Source: Niallia circulans
GTDB lineage: Bacteria > Bacillota > Bacilli > Bacillales > Cytobacillaceae
Assembly (NCBI RefSeq): GCF_003726095.1
Contig: NZ_CP026031.1
Location: 1,736,001-1,800,000 of the forward strand
Direction of reading: 5' to 3'
DNA length: 64,000 nt
Shown: positions 19,473 to 29,061 of the stretch, in pieces
How the letters are laid out: the number at the start of each line of letters is the position of its first letter
Position numbering within the stretch: the stretch's first letter is position 1
The notes under the pieces: model-generated
Seen by the model: the letters and a program-made list of their open reading frames with translations, nothing else
Database searches by the model: none
What the model was told of the DNA's origin: nothing
Made by a program: the position numbers and the translations under genes

Positions 19473-19931
19473 TCACTTCGCTTGATGGAATAAATTAATG
19501 TCATATGATTCTTTGATTGTATTATAAATTTCATGCCGAACATTCCAAGTCTCACTATTTCCGAATAAATCTTTGCTTTTATCAATAAATTCACAGCGTA
19601 AGTCATGGTATTCCTTTTCTGCTTTGTCTCTTTTTTGTCTCATGACATTCATATACCCAAATGCTCCAATCAACAGAAATAAGAGATATAAATTTGCACT
19701 CTCTTCTACATATACAGAAAACATGACTGCAAATGAATGAGAATATGGGATAGCTATATGTTTATACAACCAAATAAAATAACAAAATGACGCAAAAATA
19801 GTAAACCACATAATAAACAAATGCCGATTTTTTAATTTATCATATTTTTTCTTTTTCTCAATGATTTTTAGGAGAACCTTTTTCGTCGTTCCATCCAAAT
19901 CATATCTTTCAGGGAAGATTGATCGTTCCAA
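19473..19931 (-). CDS. ypbF: YpbF family (DUF2663) membrane protein
   Basis: 152 residues (B. subtilis 147). Two membrane helices (FIMWFTIFASFCYFIWLY and LYLLFLLIGAFGYMNV) separated by a short loop, with a basic C-terminal coiled segment. I start at TTG 19931 (reads MERSIFPERYDL) because AAAGGAGG lies eight bases upstream; the longer frame from 20006 has no good Shine-Dalgarno. Function unknown. First of the ypbF ... block in the B. subtilis order. Confidence 0.8.
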   Translation of the reverse strand: MERSIFPERYDLDGTTKKVLLKIIEKKKKYDKLKNRHLFIMWFTIFASFCYFIWLYKHIAIPYSHSFAVMFSVYVEESANLYLLFLLIGAFGYMNVMRQKRDKAEKEYHDLRCEFIDKSKDLFGNSETWNVRHEIYNTIKESYDINLFHQAK

Positions 19932-20051
19932 AGTCACTTCCTCCTTTAAATAGCACATCAAGTCTGATTTACCAAGCGTTGTATGTATAAACAATAATTC
20001 CAACACCTTTACTTAACTATATGTGGAGGAAGGACAAGTTAGAATAAGTTA

Positions 20052-20810
20052 TTATGGTTCCATGATAATTTTTAGCGTTTGCCCTAATTGCACTTGATCT
20101 GTTGTCATATTATTGGCTGCTTTGATTTTCCCCATACCATCTCCATTGGGATAATATTTTAAAGCTATTCGATATAAATTTTCACCCTTTGCAACCGTAT
20201 GGTACACAATTTTTTCATTAGGATTAGTTTGACTTGATTCCTCTTCTTTTTGCTTCGGCTCATTTTCTACCTTTTTCTCTGAACGTTGCTTTTCTTCTTT
20301 TTGTTCTTTTTGTTCTTTTTGTTCTTTTTGCTCTTTTTGTTTCTCTGCTTCTTTTTTCTTTTCTTTTTCTTTTACATTTTCATCAGCTTTTTCTTTGAAT
20401 TTATCTGCAGGAATTTCTTCTTTTTTCACTGTTGAATTACTTTCAATTACAAGTTCGTCTTGATTATTGTCACTATCGTCAGGTGTTGTTTTATTATTAG
20501 GTGAGTACCCTTTTTGAATATTTACATTTTCAAATACTCCTGAAGTATTCTCTGTTGATAAAAGATTGGAAATATCTTTACCATTTAATATTAATAATAA
20601 AGCTACTGGTAGTAAAATAAATAAAAATGCTAACAAGCTAATAATTGGTATCTTTATTTTTTTCTTCTTATTTTTGTGAACAGTACTTCTTGATGGGAGG
20701 GAAGATTCTTCTCTTTCCTCTGTAACTGGTACTTCTTCATCACTTGTCACTTTCTTTAATCTTTGTTTCTGTAATTCTGCCTGAACTCTATATGGATCCT
20801 CTTTTTTCAT
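20052..20810 (-). CDS. ypbE: LysM domain membrane protein YpbE
   Basis: 252 residues: a charged N-terminal cytoplasmic stretch, one membrane helix (IPIISLLAFLFILLPVALLLILNG, about 56-79), a long Lys/Glu/Gln-rich linker with KEQ repeats (about 125-180, encoded by imperfect nine-base DNA repeats), and a C-terminal LysM domain (YHTVAKGENLYRIALKYY...LGQTLKI) that binds peptidoglycan. I start at the ATG giving MKKEDPYRVQ. Same place as B. subtilis ypbE. Function unknown. Confidence 0.88.
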   Translation of the reverse strand: MKKEDPYRVQAELQKQRLKKVTSDEEVPVTEEREESSLPSRSTVHKNKKKKIKIPIISLLAFLFILLPVALLLILNGKDISNLLSTENTSGVFENVNIQKGYSPNNKTTPDDSDNNQDELVIESNSTVKKEEIPADKFKEKADENVKEKEKKKEAEKQKEQKEQKEQKEQKEEKQRSEKKVENEPKQKEEESSQTNPNEKIVYHTVAKGENLYRIALKYYPNGDGMGKIKAANNMTTDQVQLGQTLKIIMEP

Positions 20811-20890
20811 AAACATCCCATCCTTACAATTCCCCATAAAATCCCCAACTAAAAGGAGCGGTTATTCCATAGACATTTCCCTTGATATAC

Positions 20891-21475
20891 TCAACTCTTT
20901 TGAAATAATTTAAATCGAATAATACAACCGAGTAGGAAATCAATAAGAAAATGCATAATCACTGTCACCCAGAGATTTTCTGTTACTTCAAATAAGATAC
21001 CGATAACGAAACTTACCAATATGACATTCATAAATAAAAAAGGATTAAATAAATAGCGGTAATGCATCATAGCAAAAAGGAGACAACTTAGCAGCAGTCC
21101 TAAATTCGTCTGGATTACTCCTCTAAATAGTATTTCTTCACTAAATGCTACCATTAATGCTATGAATGCAATATGAAAAGGATTCCTATTTTGAAAGACT
21201 CGCTTATTCACGCCACCATCATCGTGGTAATGTTTAGAAAATCGTATCATCAAGAATATATCTATTCCTGTTATTGCTAATCCTGCTATTAAACCAATGA
21301 TAAAATCTGTCTGTTCATACTTAAATACTGTTGTTAACGGAGGTTTCGATTGAAAAATAAAAGTATACAGTATGAAAGCGACAATAAGGAGAATAAATTG
21401 TGTTATATACACATTTTTTATTAAGTCTCGGTCTGACAATTGATTAATTAGGGCCGTATATTTTGCTTTATTCAT
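20891..21475 (-). CDS. ypbD: CPBP (CAAX-like) intramembrane metalloprotease YpbD
   Basis: 194 residues with about five or six membrane segments. CPBP motif 1 (FSEEILFRGVIQTNLG: EExxxR) and motif 2 histidine-containing segments (AMMHYRY; TVIMHFLIDFLLG) are present. The family includes CAAX prenyl proteases and bacteriocin self-immunity proteases; the substrate here is unknown. Ten bases upstream of recS' end region, same order as in B. subtilis. Confidence 0.9.
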   Translation of the reverse strand: MNKAKYTALINQLSDRDLIKNVYITQFILLIVAFILYTFIFQSKPPLTTVFKYEQTDFIIGLIAGLAITGIDIFLMIRFSKHYHDDGGVNKRVFQNRNPFHIAFIALMVAFSEEILFRGVIQTNLGLLLSCLLFAMMHYRYLFNPFLFMNVILVSFVIGILFEVTENLWVTVIMHFLIDFLLGCIIRFKLFQKS

Positions 21476-21484
21476 TTATATATC

Positions 21485-22978
21485 CTACTTTTTTATATTT
21501 AAAATAAATGCCAGCTGACTCTTCCAATCCACTAGTACCTCGTCATCCTCCATGCTTTTTTTATGATAGAAATTGGATAACTCTATTCCACATCTATCAC
21601 AGCAATTTTCATTTTCTTTGCTTTCGTACTTTTCTCCGAAATACTCTAATATATACCTTCTCCGGCAAGATATAGAGTGTAGCCATTCCATTAGGTCTTG
21701 CACTTTACGTCTTTTTTCATTTACCCGATTTTCTCTAAAATCATTATATAATTTTAGAGAATGCAATAGCTCGGAGATCGTTTTATTATTCGGTTCAATA
21801 TAAGACTCCAACACGCGCCATTGGGTCTCGGTAAATAGCATTTCTAATTGATATCCCTCTTTTTTCTGCCATGCTTCAAATGAAGGGAAATTTTTTAAGC
21901 GTGCTTTCCACTGATTGATTTGTAATTCATCTGCCAATTCCGATTCAATTAACTGATAAGCAATCCACTCATCGCCTGGAGTATACAGGATGATGGAAAC
22001 ACTCGGATTGCCATCTCTACCAGCTCTGCCTATTTCCTGAAGGTAGGATTCTAATTGTGTTGGCAGATGATAGTGAATAATAAAACGAATATCTTCCTTA
22101 TTAATCCCCATCCCAAAGGCGCTTGTTGCACAAATAACATCTAATTGTCCTGCTAGGAATTGCTGTTGAACAAGAATACGATCTTCTTGTGTCATCCCGC
22201 CATGGTATGCCATTATTCGTTTGGAAGATTTCTCTTTTAAAAAAGCTACTGTTTGTTCAGCTAGCTTTTTGCTAGAGAAATACACAATTCCTTGCCCATC
22301 AAGCCTTTGAATATATTCTAAAAGCTTGTCCACTTTTTCTTGAACGTGTGAGACTTCTTCTATATTTATAGCAATATTTGCTCGATCGACAGAATAAATG
22401 ATTTCTTCTACCATTTCTAGATGTAAGGACTTTATAATATCCTCACGAACTGCTTCCGTTGCTGTTGCGGTTAGAGCTAAAGTTAAGGGATTATTTAATT
22501 TTTGTCGAATCTCCCCTAATTTTTGATAATCTGGTCGAAAATCGTATCCCCACTGGGAAATACAATGGGCTTCATCAATAACGAATAGACTAATTTCCAT
22601 TTTTTGCAGCTGGTCAATGATATGTGGAAATGAAATCATTTCTGGGGATATAAAGATATACTTATATTGCTTAATTTGGCGTAATACTTTATTCTTTTCT
22701 GTCGGGTTCAAAAAGGAATTTAAAGCAACGACTCTTTTTTCCCCTTTCATTTTCATTTGCTCCACTTGATCCTGCATGAGTGACAAGAGAGGAGAAATAA
22801 TAATTACCGTTCCCTCCAAAAGCTTGCCAGCTAATTGATAACACAAAGACTTTCCTGTCCCTGTTGGCAGCATCGCTAATGTGTGCCTCTTGTTAAGAAT
22901 GGATTCTATCGTTTCTTTTTGCCCACCTCGAAAAGCACTTAACTGATAGTACTTTTTTAAGATTGCTTCTAAATTCAT
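21485..22978 (-). CDS. recS: RecQ-family ATP-dependent DNA helicase (RecS type)
   Basis: 497 residues, like B. subtilis RecS/YpbC (496) and shorter than full RecQ. Superfamily 2 helicase motifs: Walker A MLPTGTGKSLCYQ (about 36-48), DEAHCISQWGYDFRPDY, TATATEAV, AYHGGMTQEDR, and QEIGRAGRDG. A zinc-binding cysteine cluster (CRRRYILEYFGE...CCDRC) follows, but the HRDC domain is absent. Start overlaps the ypbB stop by four bases. Confidence 0.95.
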   Translation of the reverse strand: MNLEAILKKYYQLSAFRGGQKETIESILNKRHTLAMLPTGTGKSLCYQLAGKLLEGTVIIISPLLSLMQDQVEQMKMKGEKRVVALNSFLNPTEKNKVLRQIKQYKYIFISPEMISFPHIIDQLQKMEISLFVIDEAHCISQWGYDFRPDYQKLGEIRQKLNNPLTLALTATATEAVREDIIKSLHLEMVEEIIYSVDRANIAINIEEVSHVQEKVDKLLEYIQRLDGQGIVYFSSKKLAEQTVAFLKEKSSKRIMAYHGGMTQEDRILVQQQFLAGQLDVICATSAFGMGINKEDIRFIIHYHLPTQLESYLQEIGRAGRDGNPSVSIILYTPGDEWIAYQLIESELADELQINQWKARLKNFPSFEAWQKKEGYQLEMLFTETQWRVLESYIEPNNKTISELLHSLKLYNDFRENRVNEKRRKVQDLMEWLHSISCRRRYILEYFGEKYESKENENCCDRCGIELSNFYHKKSMEDDEVLVDWKSQLAFILNIKK

Positions 22979-24027
22979 GAAAAATCACCGTATCCTGCCA
23001 TCACTGCACGTATTTCAAAGTAGGAAACATCTGCTAATTGCTGCTTAATTACCTTTAAAGATTTAGAAGGCGATTGTTCCATACATGCTTTGATTTTTGT
23101 TATATTCTCACTGCTCACTAAATTAGCCATAGGAAAGTTAGGCACATTCAACAGTATTTCAATAATATGATCTTCAATTGTACTTTGTTTTAAATTTCTC
23201 ACGCGAACAATTTGCTCGATACTTAACCCCTTTTGAATTAAATTAAATGTTTTAGCCGTTGACTCCGTAAGTGTAAATGGTTTCTTACCTTCCTTAATCA
23301 TTTGACTTAACAGTGGAAACTCCCCCTTATCAGATAGAATTTTTTCTATCATGTAATGAAGAATAGCAAGGAAAGATAACTGATAATAGTAAGGATCTAG
23401 TTCCAATTCTATTGCTGCTTGCTCTGAAGTTAGACCTATTCTATCACTTCCGGTTAGTCGGATAATAAGAAGTAAAGGATCTAATTCACTCTCTTCCAGA
23501 CAGTTAACTATTTCTTGGTAGAGATAGTGATTCATTTTACTTCTATCTATAGACGACATAGTATATAAAGTATCCTTCAACCATAGTTGTGTTGCAGGAT
23601 TTCTTTGTATCGGCATATAGTGATTACTTTTTTTCGATAAGTGAGAAGTAACTTGTACAAATAAAGAAAGTCTTTGCCAATATGGCCCAGTTACTGAATG
23701 ATATCTCCAGCCTTTCAAATATCTAGGAAATGGATTTTCCTTCAGTAATACTTCTAATTCTAGCTTTCTATCATTTTTAACAAAATAATGATTTTCTCCT
23801 GTTTTTTCCAGCCATTCTTCCTTATGTAAAGTATAGATTATTTGATCCAGTTGCTCTCTTGTTAATAAAGGGAATGACTGAAATAGGGAGGTCAGCTGAA
23901 AAATATGGATATCTTGGATGGTTTGGGATGACTTTTTTCCATTTAATATATGAAGAATAGAGTAAATAGTTCTTTCTCCATTCATTTTATATAGACACTT
24001 TAAAATGATCATTTTAAAAAAGGACAT
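22975..24027 (-). CDS. ypbB: YpbB helix-turn-helix domain protein
   Basis: 350 residues (B. subtilis 352). A C-terminal helicase-associated helix-turn-helix (about 240-350: FNLIQKGLSIEQIVRVRNLKQSTIEDHIIEIL) matches the HTH_40-type domain found at the end of RecQ helicases. Fused to neither, but overlapping recS by four bases, it probably works with RecS, supplying the domain RecS lacks (inference). I start at ATG 24027 (MSFFKMIILK) with AAGGAAG ten bases upstream rather than at the longer frame. Confidence 0.88.
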   Translation of the reverse strand: MSFFKMIILKCLYKMNGERTIYSILHILNGKKSSQTIQDIHIFQLTSLFQSFPLLTREQLDQIIYTLHKEEWLEKTGENHYFVKNDRKLELEVLLKENPFPRYLKGWRYHSVTGPYWQRLSLFVQVTSHLSKKSNHYMPIQRNPATQLWLKDTLYTMSSIDRSKMNHYLYQEIVNCLEESELDPLLLIIRLTGSDRIGLTSEQAAIELELDPYYYQLSFLAILHYMIEKILSDKGEFPLLSQMIKEGKKPFTLTESTAKTFNLIQKGLSIEQIVRVRNLKQSTIEDHIIEILLNVPNFPMANLVSSENITKIKACMEQSPSKSLKVIKQQLADVSYFEIRAVMAGYGDFS

Positions 24028-24590
<563 letters not shown>

Positions 24591-24608
24591 TGCTCTTTAT
24601 CATACACA

Positions 24609-24640
24609 GAACAGAAAGGGATAATAATTCCTTTCTGTTC
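24609..24640 (+). terminator. fer terminator
   Basis: GAACAGAAAGG pairs with CCTTTCTGTTC across a short loop, followed by TTTTAT on the plus strand, 20 bases after the fer stop. Confidence 0.85.
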
Positions 24641-24671
24641 TTTTATATTTAACGGTTCGAGCCATAAAAAA

Positions 24672-24698
24672 AACAGTTCAGATAGACACTGAACTGTT
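24672..24698 (-). terminator. ribU terminator
   Basis: AACAGTTCA (24672-24680) pairs with TGAACTGTT (24690-24698). On the minus strand a run of T follows; it lies just after the ribU stop. Confidence 0.85.
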
Positions 24699-24706
24699 TT
24701 TCTTGA

Positions 24707-25288
24707 TTAAACATTTCTGGAAGGGATTTGTTTATTAATCCATACACCCATTTTTGAAAATACTAATGCAAAAATGATAGAAATGATTACTCCTTTTAAC
24801 AAATTGAATGGAATAATCGCTGAAAGAACCGTTTGTTTTAATAAAGTTGTATCAGTCGGTATTTTCATTAATGTATTATAGAATGGCAACATAATAAAGT
24901 AATTAAACAAACTTAATAATCCTGTCATTATGATAATACTAAGGGCTAAGCCGATAGCCATTCCTTTTTTGGATTTAATTGCATTATACATAAAATAAGT
25001 CGGTAAGATGAAAGAAATTCCAGCGATAAAATTCGCGAAATGACCAACAGGAATTCCAGTATCACTTCCGGTTATTAAATAATCTAATATATTTTTAATC
25101 AACTCAACTAATATTCCAGCCCCTGGACCTAAAATAAGTGCAGCAACTAAAGCTGGAATATCGCTAAAATCAACTTTTAAATAACTTGGAAAAGGTGGGA
25201 TCGGAAATTTGAGCATCATTAGCACATATGCTAAACTACTCATCATCCCAATTAAAACATACTTTCTTACATTCATTTTTTTCTTCAT
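24707..25288 (-). CDS. ribU: Riboflavin ECF transporter substrate-binding protein RibU (FmnP)
   Basis: 193 residues with six membrane segments. N-terminal KYVLIGMMSSLAYVLMMLKFPIPPFPSYLKVDFSDIPALVAA matches the RibU signature. It is the S component of an ECF-type ABC importer and pairs with shared EcfA/T modules encoded elsewhere. Controlled by the FMN riboswitch directly upstream, so expression should fall when FMN is plentiful. serA/aroC, which follow in B. subtilis, are not here. Confidence 0.96.
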   Translation of the reverse strand: MKKKMNVRKYVLIGMMSSLAYVLMMLKFPIPPFPSYLKVDFSDIPALVAALILGPGAGILVELIKNILDYLITGSDTGIPVGHFANFIAGISFILPTYFMYNAIKSKKGMAIGLALSIIIMTGLLSLFNYFIMLPFYNTLMKIPTDTTLLKQTVLSAIIPFNLLKGVIISIIFALVFSKMGVWINKQIPSRNV

Positions 25289-25369
25289 TTTCTTCTCTCC
25301 TTCTAATTAGGATCCATCTACCTAAGAAGAAAGATTCAGCAATTTATTAGGAATGCACCAAATAAAAAA

Positions 25370-25394
25370 CCCTCAAGCTCTAGAGACTTGAGGG
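25370..25394 (-). terminator. riboswitch-controlled terminator in the ribU leader
   Basis: CCCTCAAG (25370-25377) pairs with CTTGAGGG (25387-25394). On the minus strand it is followed by six T. It lies between the FMN aptamer and ribU, as expected for the expression platform of a transcription-attenuating FMN riboswitch. Confidence 0.85.
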
Positions 25395-25460
25395 AGTAAT
25401 TAAAGGTACGCAAACTTAATAAACGTTCTTAATAGATAATTTGAACGATTGCAGAACCTC

Positions 25461-25590
25461 CATCTTCTCCCATCCAGACTTTACTGTCGGTTTTGGAATT
25501 TCACCAAATCAACCTACCGTAGTAGGGTCACGGACTTTGAGTACAAACTCATCACCGTCGGTCGGGAATTTCACCCTGCCCCGAAGATAG
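25461..25590 (-). promoter_or_regulatory. FMN riboswitch (RFN element)
   Basis: On the minus strand the sequence begins TATCTTCGGGGCAGGGTGAA and contains the other conserved blocks: CCGACCGACGGTGAT, AAGTCCGTGACCC, GATTTGGTGAAATTCC, CCGACAGT and GTCTGGATGGGAGAAGATG. These are the signature segments of the RFN aptamer. It precedes ribU with a terminator hairpin between, so FMN binding should cause early termination. Confidence 0.97.
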
Positions 25591-25856
25591 ACCAATATTA
25601 ATTTGTTTTATTACATAAGTTATTATACCCTAAAGAATAAATATTTGTGAAGAAGTTTGCTTATAAATTCAAACTTTGTTCATAAATTCACAAATATTGT
25701 CATTTAAACTCAAAAAGAATTCACAAAATACTATTATATTTATTCATTACTAGAACATAGTATCTTGTGAACTCTTTTCGTGGTTCATCACTCAGAAAAG
25801 CTCACTTTTTTACCTTTCTTTATATAGTTTTTATGTATAATCCTCACTTGTGTCTT
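25591..25856. other. spacer between the ribU leader and the M23 gene
   Basis: About 265 AT-rich bases with no gene. It contains a long terminator-like hairpin (separate entry) and the likely ribU promoter upstream of 25590 on the minus strand. Confidence 0.4.
25717..25774 (-). terminator. long hairpin after the M23 peptidase gene
   Basis: A 17-base arm at 25717-25733 pairs with 25758-25774 at 15 of 17 positions; on the minus strand TTTTTG follows. It probably terminates the M23 gene transcript before the ribU leader. Confidence 0.6.
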
Positions 25857-26612
25857 CTAAAATAAAAGATACTTACTACTTTTCAAATAAATACTTGCTT
25901 TTTTGTAGGGTATCGTCGATAATTCCGAGTTATCTTCTTCTATATTAATTTCCATTTCCTTTATACTTCTCCTTATGTATTCTTTTTCTAACTTCTTTTC
26001 TTCCTCGTGAACTAAGTTCGCATGTGGTCTGTGGGGAAGGTTTTCGGATCGCTCTGTTATGGCTGCCTCACTCTCTTCTTCCACAGCTATTTTCACTGTC
26101 TGTCCTACCTCTACTTCTCCTAAAACTAAAATTGGATTAATAGCGTTTTCCTTTGCAATAGTCCACTCTTTATTATGTATTTCAAAATGCAAATGAACGC
26201 CAGAAGACTGTCCTGTATTGCCCATTTCACCGATTACTTCTCCTTTTTTTACCAATTGCTTTTCCTTTGCGAATCGTTTATTCAAATGAGCATAGACCGT
26301 TTCAAGGTCATTTTTATGTTTAACAAAAATAACATTTCCATAAGATTGGGAATAATAAGATCTGGTTACAATTCCTTCATCAACTGCATAAACGTCTTCT
26401 CCCAAATTTCCTGCAATATCTATTCCTTTATGTGCACCATTTCTAGTATTAAAGGTATCCGTAATAATTCCTTCACTGGGCCAAGTCCACGTTTTTGTTC
26501 GTTCCGCTAAGGAGAAAGACTGTGCTTGAGAATGCTTCCCTCCTAAAAATAATAAACTGATGAACAAAAGCATAATAGCAGCTATAAGAATCCTCCTAAT
26601 ATAGTCTCCCAT
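25857..26612 (-). CDS. M23 family metallopeptidase (LytM domain), exported
   Basis: 251 residues. N-terminal membrane segment or signal (RRILIAAIMLLFISLLFLGG, residues 5-24), then an M23 domain. Zn ligands are visible: HKGIDIAG (HxxxD) and HLHFEIHN (HxH), plus the upstream VYAHLNK histidine. These enzymes are Zn-dependent peptidoglycan endopeptidases acting outside the membrane. The C-terminal 70 residues are highly charged and unlike the domain. I start at ATG 26612 because AGGAGG lies eight bases upstream. B. subtilis has other genes here; it could be a SpoIIQ-like or general wall hydrolase, which I cannot decide. Confidence 0.8.
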   Translation of the reverse strand: MGDYIRRILIAAIMLLFISLLFLGGKHSQAQSFSLAERTKTWTWPSEGIITDTFNTRNGAHKGIDIAGNLGEDVYAVDEGIVTRSYYSQSYGNVIFVKHKNDLETVYAHLNKRFAKEKQLVKKGEVIGEMGNTGQSSGVHLHFEIHNKEWTIAKENAINPILVLGEVEVGQTVKIAVEEESEAAITERSENLPHRPHANLVHEEEKKLEKEYIRRSIKEMEINIEEDNSELSTIPYKKASIYLKSSKYLLF

Positions 26613-27324
26613 TTGGTATCCTCCTATTCTGTCCGTGCCCGACATTCTATTTATGATCGTGTTCTGTTGAATACTATCTATTCGCTTTTGGTTGATAAAA
26701 TATCATACCAATCGTTATAAAGAATTCCACAAGAAGAGAAGATTTCTTTACAAGAGCGCTTAACTCACTATTCTATTCGCTTATCAGCATTCTATGTATG
26801 TTTTAATCGCCTGCAAAGATATATAGAATACTCTCCACACAAGTTTCCTATCTGTCCCTCTCCAATCTTCTCTTTCAACTTATGAGTACATGTTAAAGGT
26901 TAGAACTATAGAATACATAGAGAAAAATGCATATCTTTCTTATGTATGTGCCAATAGCTGATTTTAATTGGAAAGAGACAAGATATATTGTCTACATTCT
27001 TTCTGATTTTATTCTAGGGTAATTAAAACATCCTAAAAAATGGATATCGAGTCTAAGGGGTAAACGTAAAAAAACATAACCATTAGCAGACCTCATATTG
27101 GATTTTTTATATTTTCTTTCTTATGTATGGCTGATTATGGATATTCATACTAAGTACACTAAAGTTCACTTCTTATATAATTCTTATTTTCAAACAAGTT
27201 TTTTGTAAATTTATGTTAAAATAAAATAGAATGTTAAAGAATTGTTCTTAATCTTTTGGAGATTTAGGTTATACAAATATTCTCTTAATACTAATAGGAA
27301 AAAGCTATTAAAGGAGTGTACAGT
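26613..27324. other. long intergenic region without a recognisable gene
   Basis: About 710 AT-rich bases between two divergent genes. I see no ORF above 40 codons that looks coding and no structured RNA motif I recognise. TTGTAA at 27203 and TAAAAT at 27217-27227 are possible promoter pieces for the small membrane gene, but the spacing is not good. Confidence 0.4.
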
Positions 27325-27525
27325 TTGAAAAAAAATATTAAAAGGAGAAGTGGAAACTTAACATTTGTGAGTGTAATCGCTGGAGGAGTAGCGGGATGGG
27401 TAGTCCATACTGGATTAAGTATTATTAGCACTACTGATATGACCCATTTATATGGAATATCTATTTTTTTAGGAGTTATTGTTGGTCTATTGTGGGATAT
27501 AACTGATAAGTTAAATAATGATTAA
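27325..27525 (+). CDS. small two-helix membrane protein, function unknown
   Basis: 66 residues starting at TTG 27325 (reads MKKNIKRRSGN), chosen because AAAGGAG lies eight bases upstream; a GTG three codons earlier overlaps the Shine-Dalgarno. A basic N-terminus precedes two hydrophobic helices (FVSVIAGGVAGWVVHTGLSII and GISIFLGVIVGLLWDI). No family recognised. It is a single gene, followed by the partial palindromic repeat and a hairpin terminator. Confidence 0.6.
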   Translation: MKKNIKRRSGNLTFVSVIAGGVAGWVVHTGLSIISTTDMTHLYGISIFLGVIVGLLWDITDKLNND

Positions 27526-27600
27526 GCATCTCTATTTATATATCATTTATCTGAAAATTTATTCATTATATAGGTTTTTAGTAGTTCGAAATAACGAAGT

Positions 27601-27644
27601 GGATCGGCGCTCGTCCTATGGAAAGCGAAATGTATTCAGTCTGC
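27601..27644. repeat. truncated, inverted copy of the palindromic repeat
   Basis: From GGCGCTCGTC through TGGAAAGCGAA to TGTATTCAGTCTGC this matches the reverse complement of the left half of the element at 19207-19316 with about four differences in 44 bases. The other half is absent. Confidence 0.7.
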
Positions 27645-27680
27645 AGATGATGACCACACACTTTCTTTCTTAAATGAAAT

Positions 27681-27738
27681 AAAACTCCAGAACAATTATT
27701 CGAATTTTTAGGATATACATATAATTGTTCGGAGTTTT
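27681..27738 (+). terminator. hairpin terminator downstream of the small membrane gene
   Basis: A 19-base arm at 27681-27699 (AAAACTCCAGAACAATTAT) pairs with 27720-27738 with a single bulged base, followed by ATTTTG on the plus strand. It could also stop rsiX transcripts from the other side. Confidence 0.65.
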
Positions 27739-27876
27739 ATTTTGTTGAAATACTTATGTCAAACCCTATCTTAATATGTTTTTTCTCTATATAAAGTGCT
27801 AAAGCACGTAAATGAACGATTGTAATATTATCTTTTATATAACTTTACTAGTACTAATAAAAAAGATTCTCTTTTA

Positions 27877-29061
27877 TTATTGCTCAATATCAACTTTATT
27901 GGCGGCAACCGGAACATCTAATTCTTTCGTTAGCTCAAATCCACCTACTTCTTTAACATTGGTATTCTCAAACTTTACTGTAGAATATTTAAAATCTTTC
28001 GCTGTTAATAAAATGGACTCAATCGCATGTAATGTTTTTTGGTCTTCTTCCATTTTACTTTCATTAGATAAATGAACAACTAGTTCTCCCTTATTCTCGT
28101 CTTTTGAAACCTTATCAATATCAATAGTATCAGGGATAGAAGCTGCCAAACCATGTGTCTCCATATTATCTTCCATGGCATCAAAAGCATTTTCAATCGT
28201 ATCATATGGCTTTTCCCAAGGCACATATAATGGTTGATCATCTGATTCATCATTCTCTAAAAGAAAATATGCTCTATTCTCTAATGGTTTATAATCAATA
28301 CTTGTTTCTTCGCGATTTCCTAGTACTGCTCCTAGTTTACCGTCTGTATAAAACTCCATTTTCTTGGCGCCAATGGTTTGTAACTGCTGCTGAACCATTG
28401 TATTAAAAAAGTCTTCAGAATGTGAACCAAAATTTGCAAAATCCTGTTTCACATTTACTTCGATGTAATCATCTCTTAAATCATATGCAAACAGCTCTGG
28501 ACTAATCGGAAAATTGCTGCTTAACTGTTTGTTAACACCTATTACTTTCTTCACGTTTTCAACATACAAATCAAATCTAGACAGCTGATTTGGATTTTCT
28601 ACTAAAATGCTGACAGGAACAATAACTTGGACATTTTTATCTGGTATTGGATACGTTAATAATTCTTGCTTTCCTACCTCATTCTCGTAAATAGCCGATG
28701 GGATGAGTGAAGTAGTTCGTCTTTCTTCTTGTTCGTCTGCCATGTCATAATTTTCACTTTCAGCGGTCTCAGCTGTATCATAGCTTTTATTTTTCATTTC
28801 AGCAGAATTATCAGCCATCTTGCTTTCACCCTTAAAGGAGTCCTCTCTATTACTATCAAAGAAGCTTTGACTAATAATGAACAGGAGCATAACCGTACAT
28901 ACAGTGGCCAGAACAGGCATTAATCTGCGCGATTTTCGTTCTCTCTTCCTTTTCATTTGAATCGTATGATAGATGAATTCTGGACTTCTTTCATCTTTTA
29001 TATACGGCATTTGTTTAAGCACCAGTTTAATTTTGTCATCATTCCACTTTTGTTTCGGCAT
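27877..29061 (-). CDS. rsiX: Anti-sigma factor RsiX
   Basis: 394 residues (B. subtilis 368). A cytoplasmic N-terminal sigma-binding part (MPKQKWNDDKIKLVLKQMPYIKDERSPEFIYHTI), one membrane helix (LMPVLATVCTVMLLFIISQSFF, about 48-69), and a large extracytoplasmic domain. It sequesters SigX until released. The 5' end overlaps sigX by about 23 bases. I start at ATG 29061 (MPKQKW) preceded by GGAGAGGAGG. Gene order sigX-rsiX followed by resE matches B. subtilis. Confidence 0.9.
   Translation of the reverse strand: MPKQKWNDDKIKLVLKQMPYIKDERSPEFIYHTIQMKRKRERKSRRLMPVLATVCTVMLLFIISQSFFDSNREDSFKGESKMADNSAEMKNKSYDTAETAESENYDMADEQEERRTTSLIPSAIYENEVGKQELLTYPIPDKNVQVIVPVSILVENPNQLSRFDLYVENVKKVIGVNKQLSSNFPISPELFAYDLRDDYIEVNVKQDFANFGSHSEDFFNTMVQQQLQTIGAKKMEFYTDGKLGAVLGNREETSIDYKPLENRAYFLLENDESDDQPLYVPWEKPYDTIENAFDAMEDNMETHGLAASIPDTIDIDKVSKDENKGELVVHLSNESKMEEDQKTLHAIESILLTAKDFKYSTVKFENTNVKEVGGFELTKELDVPVAANKVDIEQ

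Larger units (their letters stand above)
27526..27876. other. gap between the small membrane gene and rsiX
   Basis: About 350 bases holding the truncated palindromic repeat (27601-27644) and a hairpin (27681-27738). No coding sequence seen. Confidence 0.5.

Noticed and set aside
20290..20345. short tandem DNA repeat inside ypbE as a mobile or CRISPR-like repeat
   Set aside because: It encodes KEQ repeats in the linker of the LysM protein and is explained by the coding sequence.
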